This document shows, piece after piece, positions 8,876 to 17,670 of a DNA stretch of 25,860 nt. Below the pieces are notes generated by a model. That model made no database searches and was not told the origin of the DNA. It saw only the letters and a list, made by a program, of their open reading frames with translations. Positions within the stretch are counted from its first letter, which is position 1, and each line of letters opens with the position of its first letter. Source of the stretch: Lichtheimia corymbifera B2541 (taxonomy: Eukaryota; Mucoromycota; Mucoromycetes; Mucorales; Lichtheimiaceae); contig JNEU01000634.1 of the NCBI GenBank assembly GCA_000697475.1, positions 1-25,860 of the forward strand, in the 5' to 3' direction. The translations under genes were made by a program, and so were the position numbers.

Positions 8876-11737
8876 CATCCATATATATATCGCTTACTTC
8901 AAACTCTGCACCTGTCCAAGGAGTGACCAACTTGGGTTTGAGTTCTTCAAGGTCACGAGAAGATCGAATGCGGAAAGACCGTTCCTGGCTCACTATCATA
9001 ATATATATATAAGTTCATCCAGCCTGTACGTCGGGGGTGGGTTGATGCATACCAAACGCTTCCGAGCCCCATTCAGCATACAGTTTACTCTCCAAATCCA
9101 ATCCATGGGTATCATCCTCATCACGAAGCGATCCATCCTTGGAAATGATTTCCACCACAGCATGTCGATCAATAAACTTGTCCACAGGAGTTGTGTTTTC
9201 GGGATCCAAGTCATCAAAGTCCATGATATGAGCGACACTGGGGGCTACTTCGGGAATAAAAATGGGCGAATATTCCTTGTGTGCGATGCGTTCTTCCTTG
9301 AGAGGTTTAAGGTACGTTGCCAAGGCACTGATCTTGTGCATTTGTGATACCATGCCAAACCATTCGATTGTCGAAGCTGCAATGGCACGTTGTCGCGAGG
9401 TTTGTTTGATGGCACCTTGCTTTACCAGGCTCTGAAGCTTGAATACCAAAGGTACAGTGCGGATCGATCCATCAGCGCCAAAACGACGTGTCAAGGCACA
9501 TAATAGCGTATACATGGCACCCACATCGGCCACGTTGCAAGCAGGCATTTGAACCCAATCAATAATGGTTTGGTGGACTGCATTGACAAACATGACATCA
9601 CCGTGTTGTGTGAGCAAGTGCTATATGGGAGCGAGATTAGATAATTATCCTAGGATAGCACATTTATCATTGCTCACCTTGGGGTAAGGACTAGCATGAA
9701 AAAAAAACCACATCATGTAAGCATATCATTGTAACAAGAAATAGAAAAGGACAACTTACTCTGGTGTCAAATCGTCTTCATTGGTGGCGAGTTCGAGATA
9801 GCGAGTGAGGGTGGCAGCAAAATCAAGACGAGTATCTATACAGGGGCTTAATATATCGAACATGCGAAAGCTTTTTGTAAACCATACCGGGTATTCTGTC
9901 AGTCAACAGTCCAATGGCAGGAAGCCAGCTGCTCAATGAAATCTCGTTGCCGGCATTGTTGTACTCGTCATCTGCAGCCGATTCCTTGCTTGTAGAAACG
10001 ATCAAATCAAGACATACAAGGGCGACACGTCTGTATTGTTCAATAGGCAAATCCTCCACACGCTCCAACGCAGTGCCTGCACGCAATTTGGCAATAATGT
10101 ATCCCACAATGTCGTTGAGCTGATTCTGATAATACGTCTGCGAGGCCAAACCACCAATGCTATGGGCAAGGCCTTGGTGAACGGCATAGACATACGTGGC
10201 TGTCACATCCGATGCATCAGGCGCTTCGTCGCAATATTCACGTCCATGGACTGACTTGATGAGGTGCGTAAACAAAGAGTTGAGTACTTCAAGTACAGAA
10301 ATGCCGACAAGAGGAATGCTGGCATTGAGGATGGTGTCGAGGATCGAAATAAGCGAGGCACGTTTCTCGGTGATCTCATAGACATCGTCGTTATTTCCCT
10401 TGATGGCATCAAGTTGTTGTAACACTTCAGAAACAAGGAGGTATCGGTTTTGTGGCTATATGCAAATCATGAATGCCTTGTCACAATATATAGATGGGAG
10501 AGGATCATTACCTGAAGAGAATCCAATACCAATTCCATCATGGATACAGCAAAGTTGGGTGGCCACCATTTCTTCTTGTTATCCATGTACCTACATCATG
10601 ATGAAACCAATGTTACAACACACCAAGGCACCAACATTGCTGAGTGTACATACGTGAACAATGGACTCAGGGCTGTTCGAACTGCACCACCATTGAGCTG
10701 ACTGAACAAGATGGATGCACTCTTTGCTGCCATGATATCAATGACGCCCTTTTCCAAACCGCTGTTGTTGATGCTGGATTTGATAATGTCGACTGAATCG
10801 GCACTAGGATGATCATCCGCTTAGTATGATAATGACTGGGCCCATGGATAGAAAAACCACTCACTTTTTGGCAAGCGTGTTGGCGGGTGTATTGGATGCT
10901 GCCAATGTTGTAATAACAGGTGGTAAAAGAATACCAAGTTGTGTCTTGAATGTCGAGGTTTGCAATGAGGCGGATGAAAATACGGCTTGAATGGCTCGAT
11001 GACCGATATGTTTCATGCTATACATCCAATGAGTGATCGTTTTTGTGAAGAAACCAAGGGATGCATCCAACCTACCTGAGATTGGTATTGGGATCCGTAT
11101 TGTTGTTCTCGCATAGATCAGCAAACTTTTTAATGAGAGACTCGAAATCAGTAGTAAATTCGGCATCCACGCCCAATGTTGATCCATCGTGATATTTGCT
11201 GAACATGATAAACTAGAAAAAAAGTGTTTTTTGTTGATCATAAGTGGATATGGATATGGATCGCTCACTTACGGTATCACATGTCAAATCAATCAACTCC
11301 AAATCTTGTGTGCCTAGCATCATACATAGGATCTTGACAACATATTTCGAAAACAGGTTCAAGTCTCGGTGACAAGATTGAATCAAAGCTTTGATGATTT
11401 CCAAGGATACTTGGTTGTTTCTATGCCGACGCCAGCCATGGTCAATAACACGTGGATGGGTTGAGGTACACTGGCGCGCAACTTACTGCTTTCTGTTCTT
11501 CCAAACATCACGTTCAACCTTCTTTTCGAGGAAGGTACCGACTTTGGTAAGCTTGACAGGTCGAGAGCTGGCATAAAACGTGAGATAACTAAGCTCGGAA
11601 GAACGAGGTCCTTTCTCGCCCTCCTTCTCAGGATAACAGTTGTTGATGAGTGTCGCGTGTTTGACGTAGCTAGCAAGTTACAACATGAATACAATGACTA
11701 TTGAAATGACAAAGCGTCATGGAGCTTACAGATGCAT
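8443..11737 (-). CDS. EFR3: EFR3, membrane anchor of the PI4-kinase (Stt4/PI4KA) complex
   Basis: Fifteen coding exons, 810 aa: 11737-11730, 11669-11487, 11420-11273, 11212-11076, 11017-10865, 10803-10654, 10590-10512, 10455-9888, 9835-9760, 9690-9678, 9620-9053, 8992-8898, 8817-8760, 8706-8541, 8473-8443. Efr3 is a helical-repeat protein that recruits Stt4 with Ypp1/TTC7 to the plasma membrane for PI4P synthesis. The N-terminus is family-typical: YVKHATLINNCYP, then SSELSYLTFYASSRPVKLTK. KKKWWPPNFAVSMMELVL, repeated alpha-helical segments and the C-terminal LVNPPYKG also fit fungal Efr3. Exon 1 has only 8 coding bases and exon 10 only 13, yet both restore frame and conserved sequence (DPYPK across exon 10). 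The 5' flank is CT-rich on the coding strand. Lipid-anchor cysteines near the N-terminus, as in animal EFR3, are not evident. Confidence 0.93.
8845..8873 (+). repeat. (AT)n microsatellite in an EFR3 intron
   Basis: An uninterrupted 29-nt AT repeat lies in the intron between EFR3 coding exons 12 and 13. A shorter TA run lies at 8881-8890 in the same intron. Confidence 0.95.
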
Positions 11738-12649
11738 GGAATGGGGTTCAATGGAGGTGTCCGTGCGTGATGAGTTGAAAGTACGAGCGTTAAAGTTGGA
11801 TAAGAAAAAGAGAAAAGAATGTGTTGCAAACCGGGGGTTGGGTCAAGAAAGGAAAGACAAGGATCAAACAAAAAGTGTGAGAGTGAGTGAGAGAGAGAGA
11901 GAGAGAAAAAGAAAGAGGAAAAGAGGAAAAGAGAGAGAATATAAAAAGAGCGATGTGGATATATTACACACCCACCCACGCACGTACACCAAAGCGGCTT
12001 TACTGTGAAGGGACTGAGTATTAGGTTGGTGCGTGCTGTTCAATTGAATTAGGATGTGCTACAGTGCCAATCTTTATTTCAGTCGGTCCTCCTTTGAGTC
12101 ACTTTATATCTTCCTTTACAGGAAACTTGCGTGCCACGCTAGTACAAGAAGCACTTTTACCACTCTTTTACTCTACTGTATGTTTTACGCGTTTACCACC
12201 ATCCAACGGTAAAATGATCGGTTTATGCAAAGGTAAGAAAAGGGGGGCTTCTTTGGGTGCTCGGTAGATACAATGGAGTGCTGGACTGGAGAAGCTAATT
12301 TTTAGAACAAGCTTTTTGATAGAAAAGCACGTGCTTTTCGATTGGCTTGAACTTTTTCACGGAGGACACAATAGTCTTTTTTACACGAGAGAGTGAGAGT
12401 GAGAGGAGAAGAGAGCAAGGACGACAACAGGGTAAATGAAGGGTCGTTTTTGTGTATCGAGCCAATGTAAGGGGTAAGGGAGAAGAAGGTGGGGGAGAGA
12501 AAGGGGGGGGGTGGTTGTATGGAAAGAAGATATGGAACTCCACCGCCTATCACTTGCTGCTGTATCATCATATGATTATTGAATGGGATAATGGATACAA
12601 CCATACTCCAGCCATCTTTTTGTGGGGACACGTGTGAAAATCATCAGTA
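11738..12649. other. Intergenic region upstream of EFR3
   Basis: About 0.9 kb between the EFR3 start and the 3' end of the unknown gene at 12650-13342. It holds a GA-rich tract at 11880-11940 (CT-rich on the EFR3 strand, with (GA)9 at 11889-11906), a common promoter or 5' UTR feature of fungal genes, and a second purine-rich stretch near 12390-12520. Short frames here lack any recognised motif. A plus-strand segment near 12064-12230 has a splice-donor-like end (AAAG/GTAAG) but not enough coding signal to annotate. Confidence 0.5.
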
Positions 12650-13342
12650 TCATTTTTGGTTGTTGAATATGGCTGGTGCGGTTTTCCGTCGAAAAGGTTT
12701 GAGCAACATGTTGGCTGTACCAGGAAAGCTATTCCTTCTTCGTGGAGGTGGCGATAAAAGTGGATGAGGATTGGTGGTGGCATGATGCAAGTCGGATGCC
12801 AAGCCGTTGTTGTTGATGTTTCTATTATTATGTTGATCATGATTGTGTTGTTGGCTGGGTCGGCGACGTACAGAGCGCTTGACTGCTTCATTCAAGGATT
12901 GCCGCCGTTGCTTGATTGTTTGTATATGATTTTTGATGATTCGCTTCAAGGACTTTTTATGTTGTTTGTTGTTGCTTTTGCTTTCATCATCGTGGTTGTT
13001 CATATAGCCTGCTATGTTTGTTTTGGTGTTGTCATCATCAGAGTGTTCACTGCTTATCATCAACGTCTCAGGGGTTGTTGATTTGCTGGCAGCTGCTGGT
13101 AAATGTCTGGTAGTGATAGTAGTACTGGGTGGCATTTCCATCATGGTAATATGGCGGTAAGGTGCAGTTGTCTTTGTGTCCCAAAGGCAAAGCATGGCTG
13201 ATACGATCCAAAATAAAGGCCCATATAGCTGGATCCAGCAATGATATAATTGTGTCTTTACAATATCCCATTGCTTGGATGGGAGGAGGACACTGCTCGA
13301 AACAGCGACAATGATTGTGGCGGTATGACTACTAGACGGCAT
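12650..13342 (-). CDS. Unknown protein: hydrophobic N-terminus, basic low-complexity tail
   Basis: A single exon of 230 aa from ATG 13342, which lies just downstream of a pyrimidine-rich stretch; an in-frame extension upstream is T-rich and unlikely to be coding. Residues about 7-22 (ATIIVAVSSSVLL) and 38-54 (YGPLFWIVSAMLCLW) are hydrophobic and could be a signal anchor and a membrane helix. The rest is polar: an acidic patch (SSEHSDDDN), then a strongly basic helix-like part with KKSLKRIIKNHIQTIKQRRQ, an N/H-rich spacer, and a C-terminal basic block with RRRNSFPGTANMLLKPFRRK. I do not recognise the family. The evidence for a real gene is open-frame length and biased composition, so it could still be spurious. 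Confidence 0.45.
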   Translation of the reverse strand: MPSSSHTATIIVAVSSSVLLPSKQWDIVKTQLYHCWIQLYGPLFWIVSAMLCLWDTKTTAPYRHITMMEMPPSTTITTRHLPAAASKSTTPETLMISSEHSDDDNTKTNIAGYMNNHDDESKSNNKQHKKSLKRIIKNHIQTIKQRRQSLNEAVKRSVRRRPSQQHNHDQHNNRNINNNGLASDLHHATTNPHPLLSPPPRRRNSFPGTANMLLKPFRRKTAPAIFNNQK

Positions 13343-14093
13343 TAAGACATATGGGGTATAGATAGATATCCTGGGTAAGAAGAAGAAAAAGAAAAAAAGA
13401 AGCAGAGTGCAAATCACAACTTGAAGGGTTATAAAAAGAGATATGCAAACAAAAAAAAGGGATGATTAGGACGGCTTCCAGGGCCAAGATAGAGCCTAAA
13501 AGATCACGGGGAGGCATTACATGCATTAATGGCCTTTTGTGATTTGTTTGGTGCGTGCAGGCTGTTATTCTTGTACATCCTTGACATGTATTAATCCTGT
13601 AAAGTCATCAACGTTGGCGTCAATACGCCCATAAAAAGATGCAAAACGAAACGTACAACGTGTGGGTGACACTATTATCCCTCCTTTATTGTTTATTGCA
13701 AAGAATCATCTCCCTTTCTCTCTCTCTCTCCCCAATGTCATGTGCTGTTGTATCACCACCTCTCATTTTGGAAGCATATAAATTTCGGCAAGGCTTTTGG
13801 GTATGTTTACAATCATCATGCAGTTTTACGAATTTAAAGGTTGTTGTGAGCATGTGAGTGATGGGATTAAAAGAAAAAAAGGACCTGCTGCTCATCATCA
13901 TTGCTTATCGATTCAACTCATCAACAACAGCCCCTGAGTAGTGAAAAGAATGAACACCGCATTTCAGATTTATGATTCATTGTCGTTAATCTAAATAGCA
14001 TGCTATGCCACGTGGGTTGCTGCAAATAGCCACGAGATCCCAGAATAAAAACAAGACCCTTTTTTCGCTGGTAGAATCGTCATCATCATCCAT
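13343..14093. other. Intergenic region between two minus-strand genes
   Basis: About 0.75 kb holding the 3' flank of the NTF2-like gene and the promoter side of the unknown gene at 12650-13342. A minus-strand T-rich block sits at about 13380-13400. No frame here has supportable coding character. Confidence 0.5.
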
Positions 14094-15075
14094 TTATTGT
14101 GGTTGGTATCGAGATGGACCGTCGTCCCGTGGTGGGTAGAGCAGAAAGGTATCAAAGTTATTCCCGTGATGGGTGGTGTGTTGTTCTTGGCGCCAACTGC
14201 GAATGCGATCGAGATAATTTTCATGCAGGTTGGCTCTGTATTCGTCCAATTCAAGAGCCAAATCACGGCTTTGACGCTGGATTTCTCGACTTCGTGCGGA
14301 CATTTTTTGAGCATGACCAAGTGCAGAATCCAACAGGTCGCCCAAGGTTGTCATCAGCAGCCCCATCACCACCCTGAAGATATGAGTATACCAAAACGAG
14401 ATCAAGGGTAGCGATTGAAGTAGTCCTATTACAATAATGGCTTAGTAAAATGTCATTCTTCATGGTCGAGCTTGCATACTACCTTCCAAAGTCCAACTAT
14501 CCTCTTGATGGTATATCTTTAATAATCCACTCTCTGGCTCTGTTTTGCGAAAATGCAACGTTGTCACCACCGGGATCCGGAGTCTCAGGAAGGATGGGAG
14601 GACACAAGGAGACACGTTGAGTGTAAGATGTACTACAGCTGTTCGCCTGCACTTGATTATGACAAAGCTACTATATCAATCTCTCCATGTCATGCTACTT
14701 TACCTCGTATCAAATACAATGTTTTCGATGGTGGGTGCTTGTCGATTCAATGCTTGACATAGGGTATAAATGCTGCATAAGAAACAGAGTGAGTATAAAG
14801 GAATTGCATACATAGGAGGATCCTTACAAATGGACGTTATTGACGCCTTCGGTGGATAGGATGGGTGTAGTAAGAATGACGTCTTCAAAAAAGTAGTATT
14901 GCAATATTCGCTCCCAACGCAAAGAGCTGTATGAGAAAAGGTCCTCTACTATATCTACTGACTTGTGTCAATGGCGACTGAATGCAAAAGACACCTCACA
15001 ACAATAGTACTTGCTTCTGATCAGGTCATTGGAAGACATGTCAAAATGAGTCCTCTCCGTTTCCACTTCGGTCAT
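14094..15075 (-). CDS. SigF-like NTF2-fold domain protein
   Basis: Exons 15075-15011, 14926-14828, 14772-14704, 14646-14483 and 14425-14094 give 242 aa. The assembled protein resembles fungal 'SigF-like NTF2-like' proteins, whose function is unknown. The match is an N-terminal helix with RILQYYFFEDVILTTPIL, a central IYTLCQALNRQAPTIENIVF, then beta strands with VVHLTLNV and PVVTTLHFRKTE. A YHQEDSWTLEG segment follows, then a hydrophobic stretch (LISFWYTHIFRVVMGLLMTT, about 138-157) that may be a membrane helix, and a charged helical tail with EIQRQSRDLALELDEYRANL. The start at 15075 has good context (GCCATGA); the exon 1 donor (GTACTA) is the weakest of the splice calls. An AATAAA overlaps the stop codon. 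It is divergent with the gene at 15477. Confidence 0.72.
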
Positions 15076-15476
15076 GGCGTTATTGAACAAGAAGTAGTTG
15101 GGATAAGGTTGAAAAAGATCATGCGCGTTGTGTGTATATACTGAGTAACTCCGTGGATGTTTTATATGATCTTGAATGGTGTGGGAAATCAACGATTTAA
15201 TTGACTCTTTGCATGGGACACTCTCTATCTATCTATCTAGGCACACGTGATGTTGGGGAGTCCCTTTTACATTTTGTTTGGTAATGAATTGATGGTATAT
15301 TAGGAGGGTTGTCTTTAATTCGATAACATGATCCAATGACTGTAAGAAAGGATGCTTTTACAACAGCAATGGATCGGAGTAAGTAGCGTTGTCTAAGTAG
15401 GCATGTCGATCCTTTATGGAATAATGTCCTCTTCGGACACACACGCCCGTTTCTTTCTCCTTACTACTACTCCATC
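15076..15476. promoter_or_regulatory. Shared promoter region of a divergent gene pair
   Basis: The 401 bp between the start codons of the minus-strand NTF2-like gene and the plus-strand conserved gene must hold both promoters. It includes a TATC/ATCT microsatellite (about 15225-15239), a nearby CACGTG palindrome (15243-15248, an E-box-type motif), and a pyrimidine-rich stretch just before ATG 15477. No binding factor can be assigned from sequence. Confidence 0.5.
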
Positions 15477-16452
15477 ATGTCTGTGAGCTCGTCATTATAC
15501 CAACAGTCAACAATAGCTTCGCCTACATCGCAGCATCATCAGTCAAGTCTGTCAGAATACCTCACTGAACTTGTATCCAAACGAGTCGCTACCATCAAGT
15601 ACTTACGACGAGCCCATGAAGGCAGCACCCATTGGTTCAACACGATTCTCCTTACAAAGAGCGATCTTGGTGCCTTTTATCCCAACGTCAAAATGCAAAG
15701 GAGGTAAGCTCATTAGGGAACAGCAGCACGCGTGCGTTACTCTGTTGGCTGATAGATAAGACGACTAGGACTTGCAACTTTTATGTATTGGGTGTTTCAC
15801 TGGGCACGATACTCGATATCACCAACACTGGGGATTATGTCAAGGCATTATCACAGCTCGTGGCAGAGTTTGAGACCCATACCAATGATCATAGCAAGCA
15901 AAAAATGGTATGTTGTCCCATTGAATTGGATTGGATTGGATCGGGTGTTCTTATCATGAAAGGTTTAGAAAAACATCTTTAGAAAAGCAAGAGGAAAAGA
16001 CGAAGCCATGGTGGCGGAAGGAGGTGATTTCACACATCTGATTGTACCTCATGTGGTAAGAAAAGAAAAGAAAAGAGGAGAGCAAGGAAGGGAGACCTCA
16101 ACCATTGTTTGATAGCCATTTGAATTGGATTACTTTGAGACGTTTTATACATTGACCGATATCCTGGTGGACGCTTATCAAAAGCTATTGGAAGGATCGG
16201 ATGGATGTACGCAAGCGTACTTTGAGCTGGTTCTCAAGTGCGATAGTAAGCTCAAGGTAAGCATATATATATTTATATGGATGGCATATGGCTAAATTGG
16301 GATCGGGTCATTAGAAAATCTTTGCTCTTGTTACCAAGGAGTTGGATGGCCTTGCACGTAATGCTATCAAGGATGAGCTCAAATTGATTGATCCACTCTC
16401 ACAATCGAACCGAATACCACCTATTGATTTCGAAGGAGCCGATGTAGTCTAA
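15477..16452 (+). CDS. Conserved fungal protein of unknown function
   Basis: Exons 15477-15703, 15769-15907, 15969-16055, 16116-16256 and 16315-16452 give 243 aa. Introns are 58-65 bp. The protein resembles an uncharacterised family I recall from basidiomycetes and other fungi. Shared blocks are LSEYLTELVSKRVATIKYLR, AHEGSTHWFNTILLTK, FYVLGVSLGTILDI, a basic FRKARGKDE segment, HLIVPHVPFELDYFETFYTL, VLKCDSKLKKIFALVTKELD and ARNAIKDELKLIDPL. It is mostly helical, without signal peptide, membrane helix or catalytic motif I can name. The basidiomycete proteins are longer because of a loop after the FELDY region, which is short here. Function unknown. Confidence 0.8.
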
Positions 16453-17259
16453 TCATCCCAATTCCCCCTTATATCCTCTACTCGTTTGATTTTCTTTATT
16501 TGTAGTAATGCTATCCAGTAATGAATGTTGTTTTACATGTTGATTCACCCCATTATACAATGCTATCGATGAGAGATGGGAGGTGGAAGGGTGGATTTGA
16601 TCTCATGGCTGTGCATTTCGTTTCAATGTATCCCATTTTCATGTCTGCATGATCGACTGACTGCATCTCAAGAACGAAGGAAAGTCGGTTTCGCTTTCTC
16701 AAGGCGGGTCGCTCTTATTTGAAGGGGGAAATGAAGGGGGAAGCACAACACCATCAACATTGTGAGGATTGTATGTGATTGGTGAACTATCGTGAGAAAC
16801 ATGAGAAAGAATGGAAACGTCTCGAGAAGCATGTTGTGTGTTTTATCTCTATGGCGTATGCCGCATTTGTTTGTTGTCAAGAACATTCTTTCTTTGATCC
16901 CCCCTTCTTTCTTTTCGTCCATCTTTAAATCCAAAAATTTATCCATGTGGATTGGGCAACTAGGTGAATGATGGGCAACAATGAGCATTGGGGCATTGGG
17001 GTATAAATGGGTTGGGTTGGGTTGAGTGGGGGAGGGCGTGAGGTTGTGGTTGGAAAGATTTGATAAGAGCGGTTTTGTTTGTATGTTTGTGGTGGCGGCC
17101 TGGATCCTGCAACAATATAGAAAGTTTGAGAATATTGATCTACTACATTGCCCTTCCCAGATCTTGAACACAAGACCACTTTTTGATCGCATAAAAGAAG
17201 ACGCTACCGATGAAAAAATAAAAAGATACATCTCTTTTTCTTCTAATCCACAAGCACAA
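16453..17259. other. Intergenic region, no supported gene
   Basis: About 0.8 kb between two plus-strand genes. It carries a long G-rich/GGTTGGGTTG-like stretch at about 16985-17050 and, towards its end, AT-rich sequence likely to be the promoter of the small gene at 17260. A 214-codon minus-strand frame (16668-17312) overlaps that gene antisense, shows no family signature and was not annotated. Confidence 0.5.
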
Positions 17260-17580
17260 ATGCATTCTTCTCTGTTGGCTCGTCGCACTGCTGTTGCTGC
17301 TCGTTCCTCCATAAAGGCATCAAGGTCGTACTCAGCTGCTGCTTCTACTTCTACTACTGCAGCCCCCGCTGTTCCTTTGCAACATCAAGAATTCAGTTCC
17401 AAAGATCAAGACATGACCCATAATACCATCCATGCATTATATAACACAGAAAACCAATCCATGCTCGACCATCCTGTTTTTTCTTCAAGTGGCCAGCAAG
17501 TGCATAGCATGGCCTCTGAATTTACCCATTCATCTGCTGATTGTTTTAGTCCTACGTTCAACACTGTGTTTGATGAATAA
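17260..17580 (+). CDS. Small probable mitochondrial protein, unknown
   Basis: A single exon of 106 aa. The N-terminus (MHSSLLARRTAVAARSSIKA, then SRSYSAAAST) has the Arg/Ala/Ser-rich, acid-free character of a mitochondrial targeting presequence with an R-x-Y/S-type processing site near residue 23-25. After an A/T/P-rich linker the mature part is polar and contains D, H, S and Q, with DMTHNTIHALYNTENQSMLD and a C-terminal FSPTFNTVFDE. No family is recognised. ATG 17260 is preferred because the presequence begins there; the frame is open further upstream but looks non-coding. An AATAAA overlaps the stop. The gene is convergent with lipin, 90 bp apart. Confidence 0.55.
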   Translation: MHSSLLARRTAVAARSSIKASRSYSAAASTSTTAAPAVPLQHQEFSSKDQDMTHNTIHALYNTENQSMLDHPVFSSSGQQVHSMASEFTHSSADCFSPTFNTVFDE

Positions 17581-17670
17581 TAAAATGGGTGATTTATGCC
17601 ATTTCTGTTGAAAAAATGCAAAATACAAATGGTGGTGGTGGATGTTTCTACATACAATACTAGAGCTGTA

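Noticed and set aside
15704..15768. Upstream acceptors (after GATAG or ATAAG) for intron 1 of the conserved gene
   Set aside because: Both give a stop or the wrong frame. The acceptor after GACTAG restores RTCNFYVLGVSLG, which fits the family.
16668..17312. 214-codon minus-strand frame
   Set aside because: It overlaps antisense the presequence of the small gene at 17260, shows no domain, and covers G-rich low-complexity DNA.
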